This document shows, one piece after another, positions 7,692 through 16,085 of a stretch of 64,000 bases of DNA (positions within the stretch are counted from its first letter, which is position 1; each line of letters starts with the position of its first letter). Location of the stretch: positions 3,906,001-3,970,000 of the forward strand of contig NZ_CP107930.1 in the NCBI RefSeq assembly GCF_036021035.1, written 5' to 3'. Under the pieces are notes generated by a model. It was not told the origin of the DNA. It made no database searches and was given only the letters and a program-made list of their open reading frames with translations. The translations under genes and the position numbers were made by a program. The stretch is from Kineococcus sp. NBC_00420. Lineage in GTDB: Bacteria; Actinomycetota; Actinomycetes; Actinomycetales; Kineococcaceae.

Positions 7692-8693
7692 ATGTCGGTG
7701 AGCGGTCCAGCAGCAGTCACGGGGTCAGCGGTCAGCGCGCGCGGCCTGGTCAAGCGGTACGGGGACGTCACGGCACTGGCGGGGGTGGACCTCGACGTGC
7801 CCGAGGGCACGGTCCTCGCGCTGCTGGGGCCGAACGGCGCCGGCAAGACGACGACGGTGCGCGTCCTCACGACGCTGCTCGTCCCCGACGAGGGGAGCGC
7901 GACCGTGGCCGGGGTGGACGTCCTGCGCGACCCGCGCGAGGTCCGCCGCCGCATCGGGCTGTCCGGGCAGTACGCGGCGGTCGACGAGAACCTGACCGGG
8001 TTCGAGAACCTGGACATGGTGGGCCGGCTCTACCACCTGGGCCGGAAGCGGTCCCGCGAACGGGCGAACGAGCTCCTCGAGCAGTTCCGGTTGAGCGACG
8101 CGGCGAACCGGGTGGCCAAGACCTACTCCGGGGGGATGCGTCGTCGCCTCGACCTGGCCGGGGCGCTCGTCGCCCAGCCCCCGGTGCTGTTCCTCGACGA
8201 GCCGACGACGGGTCTGGACCCGCGCTCGCGCAACGACATGTGGGAGCTGCTGACCCAGATGGTCCAGGGCGGGACGACCCTGCTGCTGACGACGCAGTAC
8301 CTGGAGGAGGCCGAACGCCTCGCCGACGACATCGTGGTCATCGACCACGGCCGCGTCATCGCCCGCGGCACGGCGGACGAGCTCAAGACGCAGGTCGGCG
8401 GTCAGCGGGTCGAGGTCGTCGTCGCGGTCGACGCCGAGGTCGAGACCACGGTGGAGGTCCTGCGGCCGGTCGCGGTGGGGGAGATCCAGGTCGAACGACG
8501 CGCCCGCCGGGTGACCGTCCCGGTCAGCGGGGGCACCCCCGCCCTCGTGGACGCGCTGCGACGGCTCGAGGCGGTGGGGGTCGTCCCGCTCGACGCCGGG
8601 CTGCGGCGGCCGACCCTGGACGACGTCTTCCTCACCCTCACCGGCAAACCCGCCGAGGAACTCGCCGACGAGCACGAGGAGCAGAACGCATGA
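7692..8693 (+). CDS. ABC transporter ATP-binding protein (DrrA type)
   Basis: A 333-residue ATPase of the daunorubicin-resistance (DrrA) family. It has Walker A GPNGAGKTT at residues 46-54, the Q-loop region GLSGQYAAVDENLTG, the signature YSGGMRRRLDLA, Walker B VLFLDEPTTGLD, and the DrrA-type C-terminal domain ending in LDDVFLTLTG. The stop overlaps the permease start (ATGA). Together they form a half-size two-component exporter likely to move a lipophilic compound, drug or lipid out of the cell. No resistance or biosynthesis genes adjoin it, so the cargo is unknown. Confidence 0.94.
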   Translation: MSVSGPAAVTGSAVSARGLVKRYGDVTALAGVDLDVPEGTVLALLGPNGAGKTTTVRVLTTLLVPDEGSATVAGVDVLRDPREVRRRIGLSGQYAAVDENLTGFENLDMVGRLYHLGRKRSRERANELLEQFRLSDAANRVAKTYSGGMRRRLDLAGALVAQPPVLFLDEPTTGLDPRSRNDMWELLTQMVQGGTTLLLTTQYLEEAERLADDIVVIDHGRVIARGTADELKTQVGGQRVEVVVAVDAEVETTVEVLRPVAVGEIQVERRARRVTVPVSGGTPALVDALRRLEAVGVVPLDAGLRRPTLDDVFLTLTGKPAEELADEHEEQNA

Positions 8694-9490
8694 GCTCGCT
8701 GGGCATGGCTCTGGCCGACGGATCCGTCGTCGCCAAGCGCAACCTCATCAAGATCAAGCGGATCCCCGACCTGCTGGTCGGGACCCTCATCTCCCCGATC
8801 ATGTTCATCCTGCTGTTCGGGTACGTCTTCGGCGGGGCGATCGAGGTCCCGGGCATCAACTACCGGGAGTTCCTCGTCCCCGGGATCTTCGCCCAGACGG
8901 TCATCTTCGGGGCCACCATCACGGGCGCGGGGTTGGCCGACGACATGCAGAAGGGGATCATCGAACGGTTCCGCTCGCTGCCCATGGCCCAGTCGGCCGT
9001 GCTGGTGGGGCGGACGTCCTCCGACGTGGTGACCAACGTGATCGTCACCGTCATCATGTCCCTGACGGGATTGATCATCGGCTGGCGGATCCGGACGTCG
9101 TTCCTGGACGCCGTGGTCGGCTACGCGCTGCTCCTGCTGTTCGCCTACGCGATCTCGTGGTGCATGGCGATGCTCGGGTTGCTGATCCGCACCCCCGAGG
9201 CGTTCAACAACCTGACGTTCATCACGATCTTCCCGGTCACGTTCCTCACCAACGGCTTCGTGCCCATCGAGAGCTACCCCCCGGTCCTGCGCCACATCGC
9301 CGAGTGGAACCCGGTGTCGACGTTGGTGCAGTCGGCGCGGGAGCTGTTCGGCAACGTGGGGCCCGGCGCGGAACCCTCGTCGTGGGCGCTGCAGCACGCG
9401 GAGCTCTACACCCTGGCCTGGATCGTCGTCATCCTCGTCGTGTTCGTCCCGCTGGCGACGCGCCAGTACAAGCGGGCCGCCGCGCGCTGA
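8690..9490 (+). CDS. ABC-2 type permease (DrrB type)
   Basis: A 266-residue membrane permease starting at an ATG that overlaps the ATPase stop by 4 bases. Six hydrophobic segments are visible, for instance LVGTLISPIMFILLFG, GIFAQTVIFGATI, VIVTVIMSLTGLIIG, YALLLLFAYAI and LAWIVVILVVF. The conserved ABC-2 cytoplasmic segment (DMQKGIIERFRSLPM) and the extracellular NGFVPIESYP stretch fit the DrrB family. It pairs with the preceding ATPase. Its stop is only 3 nt from the stop of the convergent esterase gene. Confidence 0.93.
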   Translation: MSSLGMALADGSVVAKRNLIKIKRIPDLLVGTLISPIMFILLFGYVFGGAIEVPGINYREFLVPGIFAQTVIFGATITGAGLADDMQKGIIERFRSLPMAQSAVLVGRTSSDVVTNVIVTVIMSLTGLIIGWRIRTSFLDAVVGYALLLLFAYAISWCMAMLGLLIRTPEAFNNLTFITIFPVTFLTNGFVPIESYPPVLRHIAEWNPVSTLVQSARELFGNVGPGAEPSSWALQHAELYTLAWIVVILVVFVPLATRQYKRAAAR

Positions 9491-9493
9491 CGC

Positions 9494-10504
9494 TCAGGAC
9501 GGCGTGGGCCCGCTCAGGTGCCGGCTGAAGAACGCGAAGACCTGGGGCATCACGGCCTTGAACGACGTGGTCAGGTGCTGCCCGCCCTGCTGCAGGGAGA
9601 CCTCGGCGGTGGCGGGCGGGCGGAGGAGCTGCGCGAACCGCTGGGCCCGGGTGACGTCGTCCGGGCTGGCGGTCCCGGCCAGCAGCAGCACCGGGAAACC
9701 CGCCCTGCCCTGCGCGGCGAGGGCGGTGGGGTAGAGCGCCTGGACCGCGGGGTCCTTGCGCTGGGGCAGGTTCGTCTCCATGTCGAAGTACCCGGCGATG
9801 CTGACGACGGCCCCGTAGTCCTCCGGGTGGCGCAACGCGATGGCCGCCGCGCAGTAGGCCCCCGACGACGCGCCCGCCGTGCCCCACCCGCGACCCGGGG
9901 CCGTGACGCGGAAGTCGTCGCGCACCATGGTCGGGACGTCGGTGTCGAGGAACGTCCCGACGGCGGGCTCACCCGGCAGGTCGGTGCACTCGGTGTCGAG
10001 GTCCTTCGAGACCTGCATCTCCGGCATGACGAGGACGAACGGCAGGACGGAACCGTTCGCCGACCCCGTCCGGACGACGTCCAGCGCCGAGTACGAGCGG
10101 TCGGTCCAGTTGTTGTAGGAGGCGCCGTCGCCCCCCGGGTAGAGGAAGAGCACCGGGAAGTCGGAGTGGGCGTAGCGGGGGTCGTCGTACTGCGGTGGGG
10201 TCCACACCCACACCGTCATCGTCACCCCGGACCGCGCGCCGACCAGGACGGTCTGGCGGACCTGGCCGTCGCCGAAGTCCTTGCCGGTGAACTGCTGCGC
10301 GTCGGCCACGTGCGGGTTCGCCGGGGACGTCGCCGAGGCACTGGTGGTGGAGGACGTCGACGCACCGGTGGTGGAGGCTGACGGCGAGCCTGCCGGGTCC
10401 GCGCGACCGGTCCCACCGCCGCCGCACCCCGTCACCAGCAGGAGGGCCGCGAGCGCCGAGGCCGAGCCGAGGCGGCGGGGGAGGACGGGGGAGGACGGGA
10501 GCAC
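9494..10504 (-). CDS. Secreted lipoprotein esterase (alpha/beta hydrolase, esterase-D/enterochelin-esterase type)
   Basis: A 336-residue lipoprotein. The signal peptide ends in the lipobox LLVTGC, with Cys27 as the lipidated residue, followed by a Gly/Ser/Thr-rich linker to about residue 75. The rest is an alpha/beta-hydrolase esterase domain: the nucleophile elbow GASSGA lies after GWGTA, and FLYPGGDGAS probably forms the oxyanion region. A possible acid and the final histidine are near GTASPDD and GQHLTT. The GTG at 10504 was chosen because a strong GGGAGG site lies 7-8 nt upstream. The substrate is unknown. Confidence 0.85.
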   Translation of the reverse strand: MLPSSPVLPRRLGSASALAALLLVTGCGGGGTGRADPAGSPSASTTGASTSSTTSASATSPANPHVADAQQFTGKDFGDGQVRQTVLVGARSGVTMTVWVWTPPQYDDPRYAHSDFPVLFLYPGGDGASYNNWTDRSYSALDVVRTGSANGSVLPFVLVMPEMQVSKDLDTECTDLPGEPAVGTFLDTDVPTMVRDDFRVTAPGRGWGTAGASSGAYCAAAIALRHPEDYGAVVSIAGYFDMETNLPQRKDPAVQALYPTALAAQGRAGFPVLLLAGTASPDDVTRAQRFAQLLRPPATAEVSLQQGGQHLTTSFKAVMPQVFAFFSRHLSGPTPS

Positions 10505-10602
10505 CCCCTGATCCTCCCGGCTCCCGCCGACGGGAGGGGTGCCCGCGCGGGTCTGCACCCGAGGTCCACGGAACCCCTACGGTCCCCGCGCCGGGGAGGG
10601 GG

Positions 10603-11439
10603 TCAGAGCAGCGGCACGACCCCGGCCAGCAGGGCGGCGCAACGACCGGCGGCGTCCCGTCCGGCCTGCAGCACCTCCTCGTGCGAGAGCGGCTGGTCGG
10701 AGACCCCCGCGGCGAGGTTGGTGACCAGGGAGAGGCCCAGGACCTCCATCCCCGCGTGCCGGGCCGCGATGGCCTCCAGCGCCGTGGACATGCCGACCAG
10801 TTGCGCCCCGAGGACCCCGGCCATCCGCACCTCGGCGGGCGTCTCGTACTGCGGCCCGCGGAACTGGGCGTAGACGCCCTCGGCGAGGTCCGGGTCGACC
10901 GTGCGCGCGACCCCGCGCAGCCGGGTGGAGTAGAGGTCCGTCAGGTCGACGAACGTCGGACCCTCCAGCGGCGAGGCGCCGGTGAAGTTCAGGTGGTCCG
11001 AGATCAGGACCGGCGAACCGGCCGGGATCGCCGGGTCGAGCCCACCGCAGCCGTTGGTGAGCACGATCGTGCGGCAGCCCGCGGCCGCGGCGACCCGGAC
11101 GCCGTGGGCGACGGCGCGCACCCCGTGACCCTCGTAGAAGTGCGACCGGGGCAGGACCAGGGCCCGCAGCGGGGTCCCCCCGGGGCGGGCGACCGACACC
11201 GAGCGGACCGTCCCCGCGTGCCCGACCACGGCCGGCGGCAGGAACCCGGGGAGGTCGGTGGCGGGCAACGTCGCCACGACCTCACCCAGCTGGTCCGCCG
11301 CGGCCGACCAGCCCGATCCGAGGATCAGGGCCACGTCGTGGCGTCCGACCCCGCTGAGCTCGGCGAGGGTCGCGGCCGTCTCCTCTGCGAGGGCGAAGGG
11401 GTCGTGCTCAGCGGCGTCGGGGGCGGCGATCGAGGTCAC
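10603..11439 (-). CDS. punA: Purine nucleoside phosphorylase
   Basis: A 278-residue trimeric-type purine nucleoside phosphorylase, which releases purine base from (deoxy)inosine/guanosine for salvage. Family motifs are GSGW near the N-terminus, LTNGCGGL, LISDHLNFTG, QFRGPQYETPAEVRM (purine and phosphate binding), VGMSTALEAIAARH and SLVTNLAAG. The GTG at 11439 is set by a leaderless -10 (TAGGGT, 7 nt). It lies downstream of the GGCT-like gene on the same strand but has its own promoter. It complements the purine synthesis genes purK/purE 10 kb away. Confidence 0.93.
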   Translation of the reverse strand: MTSIAAPDAAEHDPFALAEETAATLAELSGVGRHDVALILGSGWSAAADQLGEVVATLPATDLPGFLPPAVVGHAGTVRSVSVARPGGTPLRALVLPRSHFYEGHGVRAVAHGVRVAAAAGCRTIVLTNGCGGLDPAIPAGSPVLISDHLNFTGASPLEGPTFVDLTDLYSTRLRGVARTVDPDLAEGVYAQFRGPQYETPAEVRMAGVLGAQLVGMSTALEAIAARHAGMEVLGLSLVTNLAAGVSDQPLSHEEVLQAGRDAAGRCAALLAGVVPLL

Positions 11440-11446
11440 ACGCCCC

Positions 11447-11452
11447 ACCCTA
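11447..11452 (-). promoter_or_regulatory. -10 element (TAGGGT), leaderless punA
   Basis: TAGGGT on the minus strand is followed by 7 nt and the GTG at 11439. It lies within 4 nt of the stop of the upstream gene. Confidence 0.6.
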
Positions 11453-11455
11453 GGG

Positions 11456-11908
11456 TCAGGCGTCGTTGGACCGGCAGGGGCGCGCACGCAGGCTGAGGAC
11501 GTAGTCGTGCGGGGCACCACCGGCCTCCGCGGCGTCGGCGAGGCGCCCGAGGTAACGCGCCGTCGGCAGCCCGCCCTCGTAGTCGTCGATCGCGTAGGTC
11601 CAGGCGACGACGTCCCCGTCGAGGGTCTTGACCCGGACGCGGATCTTGCGGAAGAGCCCCAGGTCCATCCCCTCCTTGGCGTCGAGACGGGCCTCGTCGG
11701 CGTCGGTCACGTCGTAGAGGGCGACGTAGACCTGGTCCCCGGGGGCTTCGACGACCGTCGCGAGCGGTCCCTCCCAGCTGCGGTCGTCGCCGCCGAAGGT
11801 CAGACGCCAGTCCAGCAGCCACCCCGTGGAACGCAGGGGGGAGTGCGGAGCCTTCTGCATCATGGCTTCGGGATCGAGGTTGGTCGCGTACGCGGCGTAG
11901 GCGGGCAC
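11456..11908 (-). CDS. Gamma-glutamylcyclotransferase-like protein (AIG2/GGCT fold)
   Basis: A 150-residue protein of the gamma-glutamylcyclotransferase-like superfamily. The substrate loop near the N-terminus is YATNL instead of the common YGSNL. The conserved acidic residue lies in LDAKEGMDLGLFRK, and aromatic residues in YVALYDVTDADEARL fit the fold. The activity on gamma-glutamyl or other amines is unproven. It starts with GTG 11908, behind a leaderless-type TACCCT 8 nt away, and is divergent from lpdA with only 21 bp between the starts. Confidence 0.8.
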   Translation of the reverse strand: MPAYAAYATNLDPEAMMQKAPHSPLRSTGWLLDWRLTFGGDDRSWEGPLATVVEAPGDQVYVALYDVTDADEARLDAKEGMDLGLFRKIRVRVKTLDGDVVAWTYAIDDYEGGLPTARYLGRLADAAEAGGAPHDYVLSLRARPCRSNDA

Positions 11909-11916
11909 GGAGTGAA

Positions 11917-11922
11917 AGGGTA
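11917..11922 (-). promoter_or_regulatory. -10 element (TACCCT), GGCT-like gene
   Basis: TACCCT on the minus strand lies 8 nt before the GTG at 11908. It overlaps the ribosome-binding region (AGGGGA) of divergent lpdA, so transcription and translation signals share the same 21 bp. Confidence 0.45.
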
Positions 11923-11929
11923 GGGGACC

Positions 11930-13378
11930 ATGGCGTCCGTGAGTCCCACCAGCGCGTCCCCGATCAACCAGGCGACCCGCGTCGCGATCCTCGGCGGTGG
12001 TCCCGGCGGCTACGAGGCGGCCCTCGTCGCGGCCCAGCTGGGAGCCGACGTCACCGTCGTCGAGCGCGACGGCCTCGGTGGTTCCACCGTCCTCACCGAC
12101 GTCGTGCCCTCCAAGACGCTCATCGCCACGGCCGAGCTGATGGCCAGCGTGGCGGGCGCCGCCGAGCTCGGGGTCCGCTTCCCCGGCGGCAGCACCCCCG
12201 ACTCCGAACCCGCCGGCGCGGTGACCGTCGACCTCGCCCGCGTGCACGCCCGCGTCAAGGCGCTGGCCTCCGCGCAGTCAGCGGACGTGCGGGCCCGGCT
12301 GGAGAAGGAGGGCGTCACGCTGCTCTCCGGCGCCGGTGCCCTCGACGGGCCGAACGCGGTGGTCGTGAGCGACGGCGAGGACGCGGGCGCGCGGGTGGAG
12401 GCCGACGTCGTGCTCGTCTCCGTCGGCGCCCGGCCGCGGACGCTGCCCGACGCCGAACCGGACGGGGAACGGATCCTCACCTGGAAGCAGGTCTACGACC
12501 TCACCGAACTCCCCGAGCACCTGATCGTCGTCGGCTCCGGGGTCACCGGTGCCGAGTTCGCGAACGCCTACGACGCCCTCGGGGCGCACGTCACCCTCAT
12601 CTCCTCCCGCGACCGGGTGCTGCCGGGGGAGGACGCCGACGCCGCCGAGGTCCTCGAGAGCGTGTTCCGCCGCCGCGGCATGGACGTCATGTCGCGCTCG
12701 CGGGCCGCGAAGGTGGAACGCCACGGCGACTCCGTGATCGTGACCCTCGCCGACGGCCGCACCGTCGAGGGGTCGCACTGCATCGTCGCGGTCGGGGCGA
12801 TCCCGAACACCGCCGGGCTCGGGCTGGAGGAGGCCGGGGTCTGGACGAGCGAATCGGGTCACATCGACGTCGACAAGGTGTCGCGCACCTCGGCCCGCGG
12901 CGTCTACGCCGCCGGCGACTGCACCGGGGTGTTCCCGCTCGCCTCGGTCGCGGCCATGCAGGGCCGCATCGCGATGTGGCACGCGCTCGGCGACACCGTC
13001 GCCCCGCTGAAGCTCCGTTCGGTCGCCTCCACGGTGTTCACCTCGCCGGAGATCGCGACGGTCGGCTGGACCCAGGCGCAGATCGACTCCGGGGAGGCGC
13101 AGGGCGAGATCGTGAAGCTCCCGCTCGCCACCAACGCCCGCGCCAAGATGCTCGGCATCCACGACGGGTTCGTGAAGCTGTTCTGCCGCACCGGGTCCGG
13201 CACCGTCATCGGCGGGGTCGTCGTCGCGCCGCGGGCCAGCGAACTCATCTTCCCGGTGACCCTCGCCGTCGAGAAGCGGCTCAACGTCGACGACGTCGCG
13301 CACGCCTTCACGATCTACCCCTCGCTCACGGGTTCGCTCGCCGAGGCTGCGCGGCAGCTGCACGTGATGGGGGAGTAG
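11930..13378 (+). CDS. lpdA: NAD(P)H-quinone dehydrogenase / lipoamide-dehydrogenase-like flavoprotein
   Basis: A 482-residue FAD-dependent pyridine nucleotide-disulfide reductase-family enzyme. It has the FAD fold GGGPGGYEAA near residue 23, the NAD(P) fold VVGSGVTGAEFA, the second FAD motif YAAGDCTG, and the dimerisation domain. The redox-active CxxxxC pair is absent; the site reads GGSTVLTDVVPSK. This matches the mycobacterial LpdA (Rv3303c) subgroup, which reduces quinones rather than dithiols. An AGGGGA stretch precedes the ATG. It is convergent with the acyl-CoA carboxylase gene, with a hairpin terminator between. Confidence 0.9.
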   Translation: MASVSPTSASPINQATRVAILGGGPGGYEAALVAAQLGADVTVVERDGLGGSTVLTDVVPSKTLIATAELMASVAGAAELGVRFPGGSTPDSEPAGAVTVDLARVHARVKALASAQSADVRARLEKEGVTLLSGAGALDGPNAVVVSDGEDAGARVEADVVLVSVGARPRTLPDAEPDGERILTWKQVYDLTELPEHLIVVGSGVTGAEFANAYDALGAHVTLISSRDRVLPGEDADAAEVLESVFRRRGMDVMSRSRAAKVERHGDSVIVTLADGRTVEGSHCIVAVGAIPNTAGLGLEEAGVWTSESGHIDVDKVSRTSARGVYAAGDCTGVFPLASVAAMQGRIAMWHALGDTVAPLKLRSVASTVFTSPEIATVGWTQAQIDSGEAQGEIVKLPLATNARAKMLGIHDGFVKLFCRTGSGTVIGGVVVAPRASELIFPVTLAVEKRLNVDDVAHAFTIYPSLTGSLAEAARQLHVMGE

Positions 13379-13391
13379 CGGACGCACCTCA

Positions 13392-13429
13392 CCGCGGAAC
13401 TCCCCGGCGCTGCGGGCGGAGTTCCGCGG
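13392..13429. terminator. Bidirectional hairpin between lpdA and accA
   Basis: Perfect 12-bp arms (CCGCGGAACTCC and its complement) flank a 14-nt loop between two convergent genes. There is no T-tract, as is common for actinobacterial terminators. Confidence 0.75.
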
Positions 13430-13439
13430 GGGGGTCAGC

Positions 13440-15347
13440 TCACGCGTCGAGGATCTCGCAGAGCACGGTACCGGTGGTCGTCGTGTCGCCCTGGGCGGCG
13501 GTCAGGCCGGTGATCGTCCCGGCCCTGTGGGCCAGCAGCGGCTGTTCCATCTTCATGGCCTCGAGGACCGCGACGAGCTGGCCCTCGACGACGACGTCAC
13601 CCTCGGCGACCTCGATCTTGACGATGGTCCCCTGCATGGGGGCGACCAACGCGTTCGGGGTCTGCGCCGAACCACCGACGGCCTTGGTCTTGCCCTTGCC
13701 CCCGCGGTGCGTCGCGGAACGGTAGGCGCGGGCCACGGCGGCCCCCGTCGCCACCCCGGCCCGGGAGATCTCCTGACCGGCGCGGGAGAGCTGCGCGTTG
13801 AACTGCTCGACGGGGAAGGACACCTCGAGGCGCTTCCCGGCGACCTCGACGACGATCGTCTCGCGGTGCTGCGCACCGTCCCCACCGGCCTCCAGCGCAC
13901 CGGCACCCGGCAGGGTCGAGGCGTCGAAGTCGGTCTCGATCCAGCGGGTGTGGATCGTGAAGTCCTCGCTCTTCGTGGCCGCGAAGGCGGGGTCGGCCAC
14001 GACCGCGCGGTGGAAGGGGATGACCGTCGGAACCCCCTCGACGGCGAACTCGCCCAGGGCGCGGGCCGCCCGGGCCAGGGCCTGCTCGCGGGTCGCGCCG
14101 GTCACGATGAGCTTCGCCAGCAGGGAGTCGAAGTCCTGGGAGATCTCGACGCCGCCGTTGACGGCCACGGCCCGGGGGTCGATCCCGGTGTCGACGCGGA
14201 CCCCGGGACCGGAGGGGATGGAGAACCGCGTGAGCTTCCCCGGACGGGGCAGGAAGTTCGCCGTCGGGTCCTCGCCGTTGATGCGGAACTCCAGGGAGTG
14301 GCCCCGGGTGGCGACCTCGGAGTAGCCCAGGTGCTCGCCGCGGGCGATGCGGAACTGCTCGACCACGAGGTCGAGACCGCTGATCTCCTCGGTGACGGGG
14401 TGTTCCACCTGCAGGCGGGTGTTGACCTCGAGGAAGGCCAGCGTCCCGTCGGCCGCGACGAGGAACTCGACGGTCCCCGCCCCGACGTAGCCGGCCTCGC
14501 GCACGATCGCCAGCGACGCGCGGCGGAGCTCGGCGTCCTGCTCGGCGCTGAGGAACGGCGCGGGCGCCTCCTCGACGAGCTTCTGGTGGCGGCGCTGCAG
14601 CGAGCAGTCGCGCGTGGACACCACGACCGCACCGCCGTGGGCGTCGGCCAGGACCTGGGTCTCGACGTGGCGGGGACGGTCGAGGTAGCGCTCGACGAAG
14701 CACTCGCCCCGGCCGAAGGCGGCCTCGGCCTCGCGGACGGCGGAAGCGAACAGCTCGGCGATCTTGTCGCGGTCGCGGGCGACCTTCAGCCCGCGGCCGC
14801 CGCCGCCGAAGGCGGCCTTGATTGCGATCGGCAGACCGTGCTCGTCGGCGAAGGCGATGACCTCCTCGGGTCCGTTCACCGGGTCCGGGGTGCCGGCGAC
14901 CAGCGGGGCCCCGGCGCGGGCGGCCAGGTGACGGGCCGAGACCTTGTCGCCGAGGGCCTCGATCGCGCTGGGCGGCGGGCCGATCCAGGTGAGCCCGGCG
15001 TCCATGACCTGCTGGGCGAACCCAGCGTTCTCGGAGAGGAACCCGTAGCCCGGGTGGACGGCGTCGGCGCCGGAGCGCACCGCGACCTCGACGAGCTTGG
15101 CCCCGTCGAGGTAGGTCTCCTTGGCGCTGGTCCCGCCCAGGGAGTACGCCTCGTCGGCCATCCGGACGTGCAGCGCGTCGCGGTCCCCCTCGGAGTACAC
15201 GGCGACCGACTGCAGACCCGCGTCGCGGGCGGCGCGCACCACGCGCACCGCGATCTCGCCCCGGTTGGCGACGAGGACCTTGGTGACCGGACCCGTCACC
15301 CGTACCGCAGTCGTCGACGACTCGGTGGACGGTTCGGGGGAGGTCAT
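13440..15347 (-). CDS. Acyl-CoA carboxylase alpha subunit (biotin carboxylase + biotin carboxyl carrier)
   Basis: A 635-residue AccA3-type protein. The biotin carboxylase half starts with [18 protein letters not shown] and contains the ATP-grasp GGGGRGLK loop and the [14 protein letters not shown] motif. The C-terminal carrier domain carries EAMKM with the biotinylated Lys599. It carboxylates its biotin with bicarbonate and ATP for acetyl- or propionyl-CoA carboxylation. A GGAG site 7 nt upstream supports the ATG at 15347. A basic, Ala-rich linker (about residues 525-565) makes it longer than usual. The beta (AccD) and epsilon subunits are not in this window; BirA, 3.5 kb away, would load the biotin. 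Confidence 0.94.
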   Translation of the reverse strand: MTSPEPSTESSTTAVRVTGPVTKVLVANRGEIAVRVVRAARDAGLQSVAVYSEGDRDALHVRMADEAYSLGGTSAKETYLDGAKLVEVAVRSGADAVHPGYGFLSENAGFAQQVMDAGLTWIGPPPSAIEALGDKVSARHLAARAGAPLVAGTPDPVNGPEEVIAFADEHGLPIAIKAAFGGGGRGLKVARDRDKIAELFASAVREAEAAFGRGECFVERYLDRPRHVETQVLADAHGGAVVVSTRDCSLQRRHQKLVEEAPAPFLSAEQDAELRRASLAIVREAGYVGAGTVEFLVAADGTLAFLEVNTRLQVEHPVTEEISGLDLVVEQFRIARGEHLGYSEVATRGHSLEFRINGEDPTANFLPRPGKLTRFSIPSGPGVRVDTGIDPRAVAVNGGVEISQDFDSLLAKLIVTGATREQALARAARALGEFAVEGVPTVIPFHRAVVADPAFAATKSEDFTIHTRWIETDFDASTLPGAGALEAGGDGAQHRETIVVEVAGKRLEVSFPVEQFNAQLSRAGQEISRAGVATGAAVARAYRSATHRGGKGKTKAVGGSAQTPNALVAPMQGTIVKIEVAEGDVVVEGQLVAVLEAMKMEQPLLAHRAGTITGLTAAQGDTTTTGTVLCEILDA

Positions 15348-15407
15348 GCGGCGTCTCCGGAGATCGAGGGGTGGGGAGGTGCGGGGGTGGCGGGACGAGG
15401 GCTGAGA

Positions 15408-16043
15408 CTACCCGCGCGGCGCCCACAAGTCGGTCCACCGGACGCCCGCCTCCCGCGCGAGGTCGCGCAGCAGCGGCAGCGACACCCCCACGACGGCGTG
15501 CGGGTCGCCCTCGACCCCACGGACGAACGCCCCACCGAGGCCGTCGAGGGTGAAGGCACCCGCGACGAGCAGCGGTTCACCCGTCGCGACGTAGGCCTCG
15601 ATCTCGGCGTCGGAGACGTCGGCGAAGTGCACCGTCACGCTGGCGACGCCGCCGATGGTCGCGCCGGAGCCACCCGCGTCGGGGTCCCGGGTGTCGATCA
15701 GCCAGTGACCCGTGTGCAGCACCCCGCTGCGACCCCGCATGGCCTGCCAGCGGGCGCTCGCGTCGGCGGCGTCGCTCGGCTTGCCGAGGACCTGACCGTC
15801 GAAGGCGAGGACGGAGTCGCAGCCCAGGACCAGGGCGTCCTCGGCGACGTCGTCGTGCCCGGCGACGTCCTCGGCCTTCGCCTTGGCCAGGACCAGGCAG
15901 ACGTCCTCGGCGTCGGTGACGCCGTAGTGCGCGACCACCGCGGGTTCGTCGACCCCCGACACGATGACCTGCGGGTCGATCCCGGCGGAGCGGAGGGTGG
16001 CCAGCCGGGCGGGCGAGGCGGAGGCGAGGAGCAGCGACGTCAC
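15408..16043 (-). CDS. maf: Maf family nucleoside triphosphate pyrophosphatase
   Basis: A 211-residue Maf/Ham1-superfamily protein. The phosphate-binding N-terminus is [14 protein letters not shown], the catalytic acidic residue is in [13 protein letters not shown], and the C-terminal [11 protein letters not shown] is conserved. Maf proteins hydrolyse non-canonical nucleotides and have been linked to septation control. It precedes accA by 60 nt on the same strand, as in other actinobacteria where maf sits with acc genes. The GTG at 16043 gives the canonical N-terminus; no strong Shine-Dalgarno is visible. Confidence 0.93.
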   Translation of the reverse strand: MTSLLLASASPARLATLRSAGIDPQVIVSGVDEPAVVAHYGVTDAEDVCLVLAKAKAEDVAGHDDVAEDALVLGCDSVLAFDGQVLGKPSDAADASARWQAMRGRSGVLHTGHWLIDTRDPDAGGSGATIGGVASVTVHFADVSDAEIEAYVATGEPLLVAGAFTLDGLGGAFVRGVEGDPHAVVGVSLPLLRDLAREAGVRWTDLWAPRG

Positions 16044-16085
16044 GCCGTCATGGTTCCACGCCCGACACCCCGGACCGGCCCCCGC

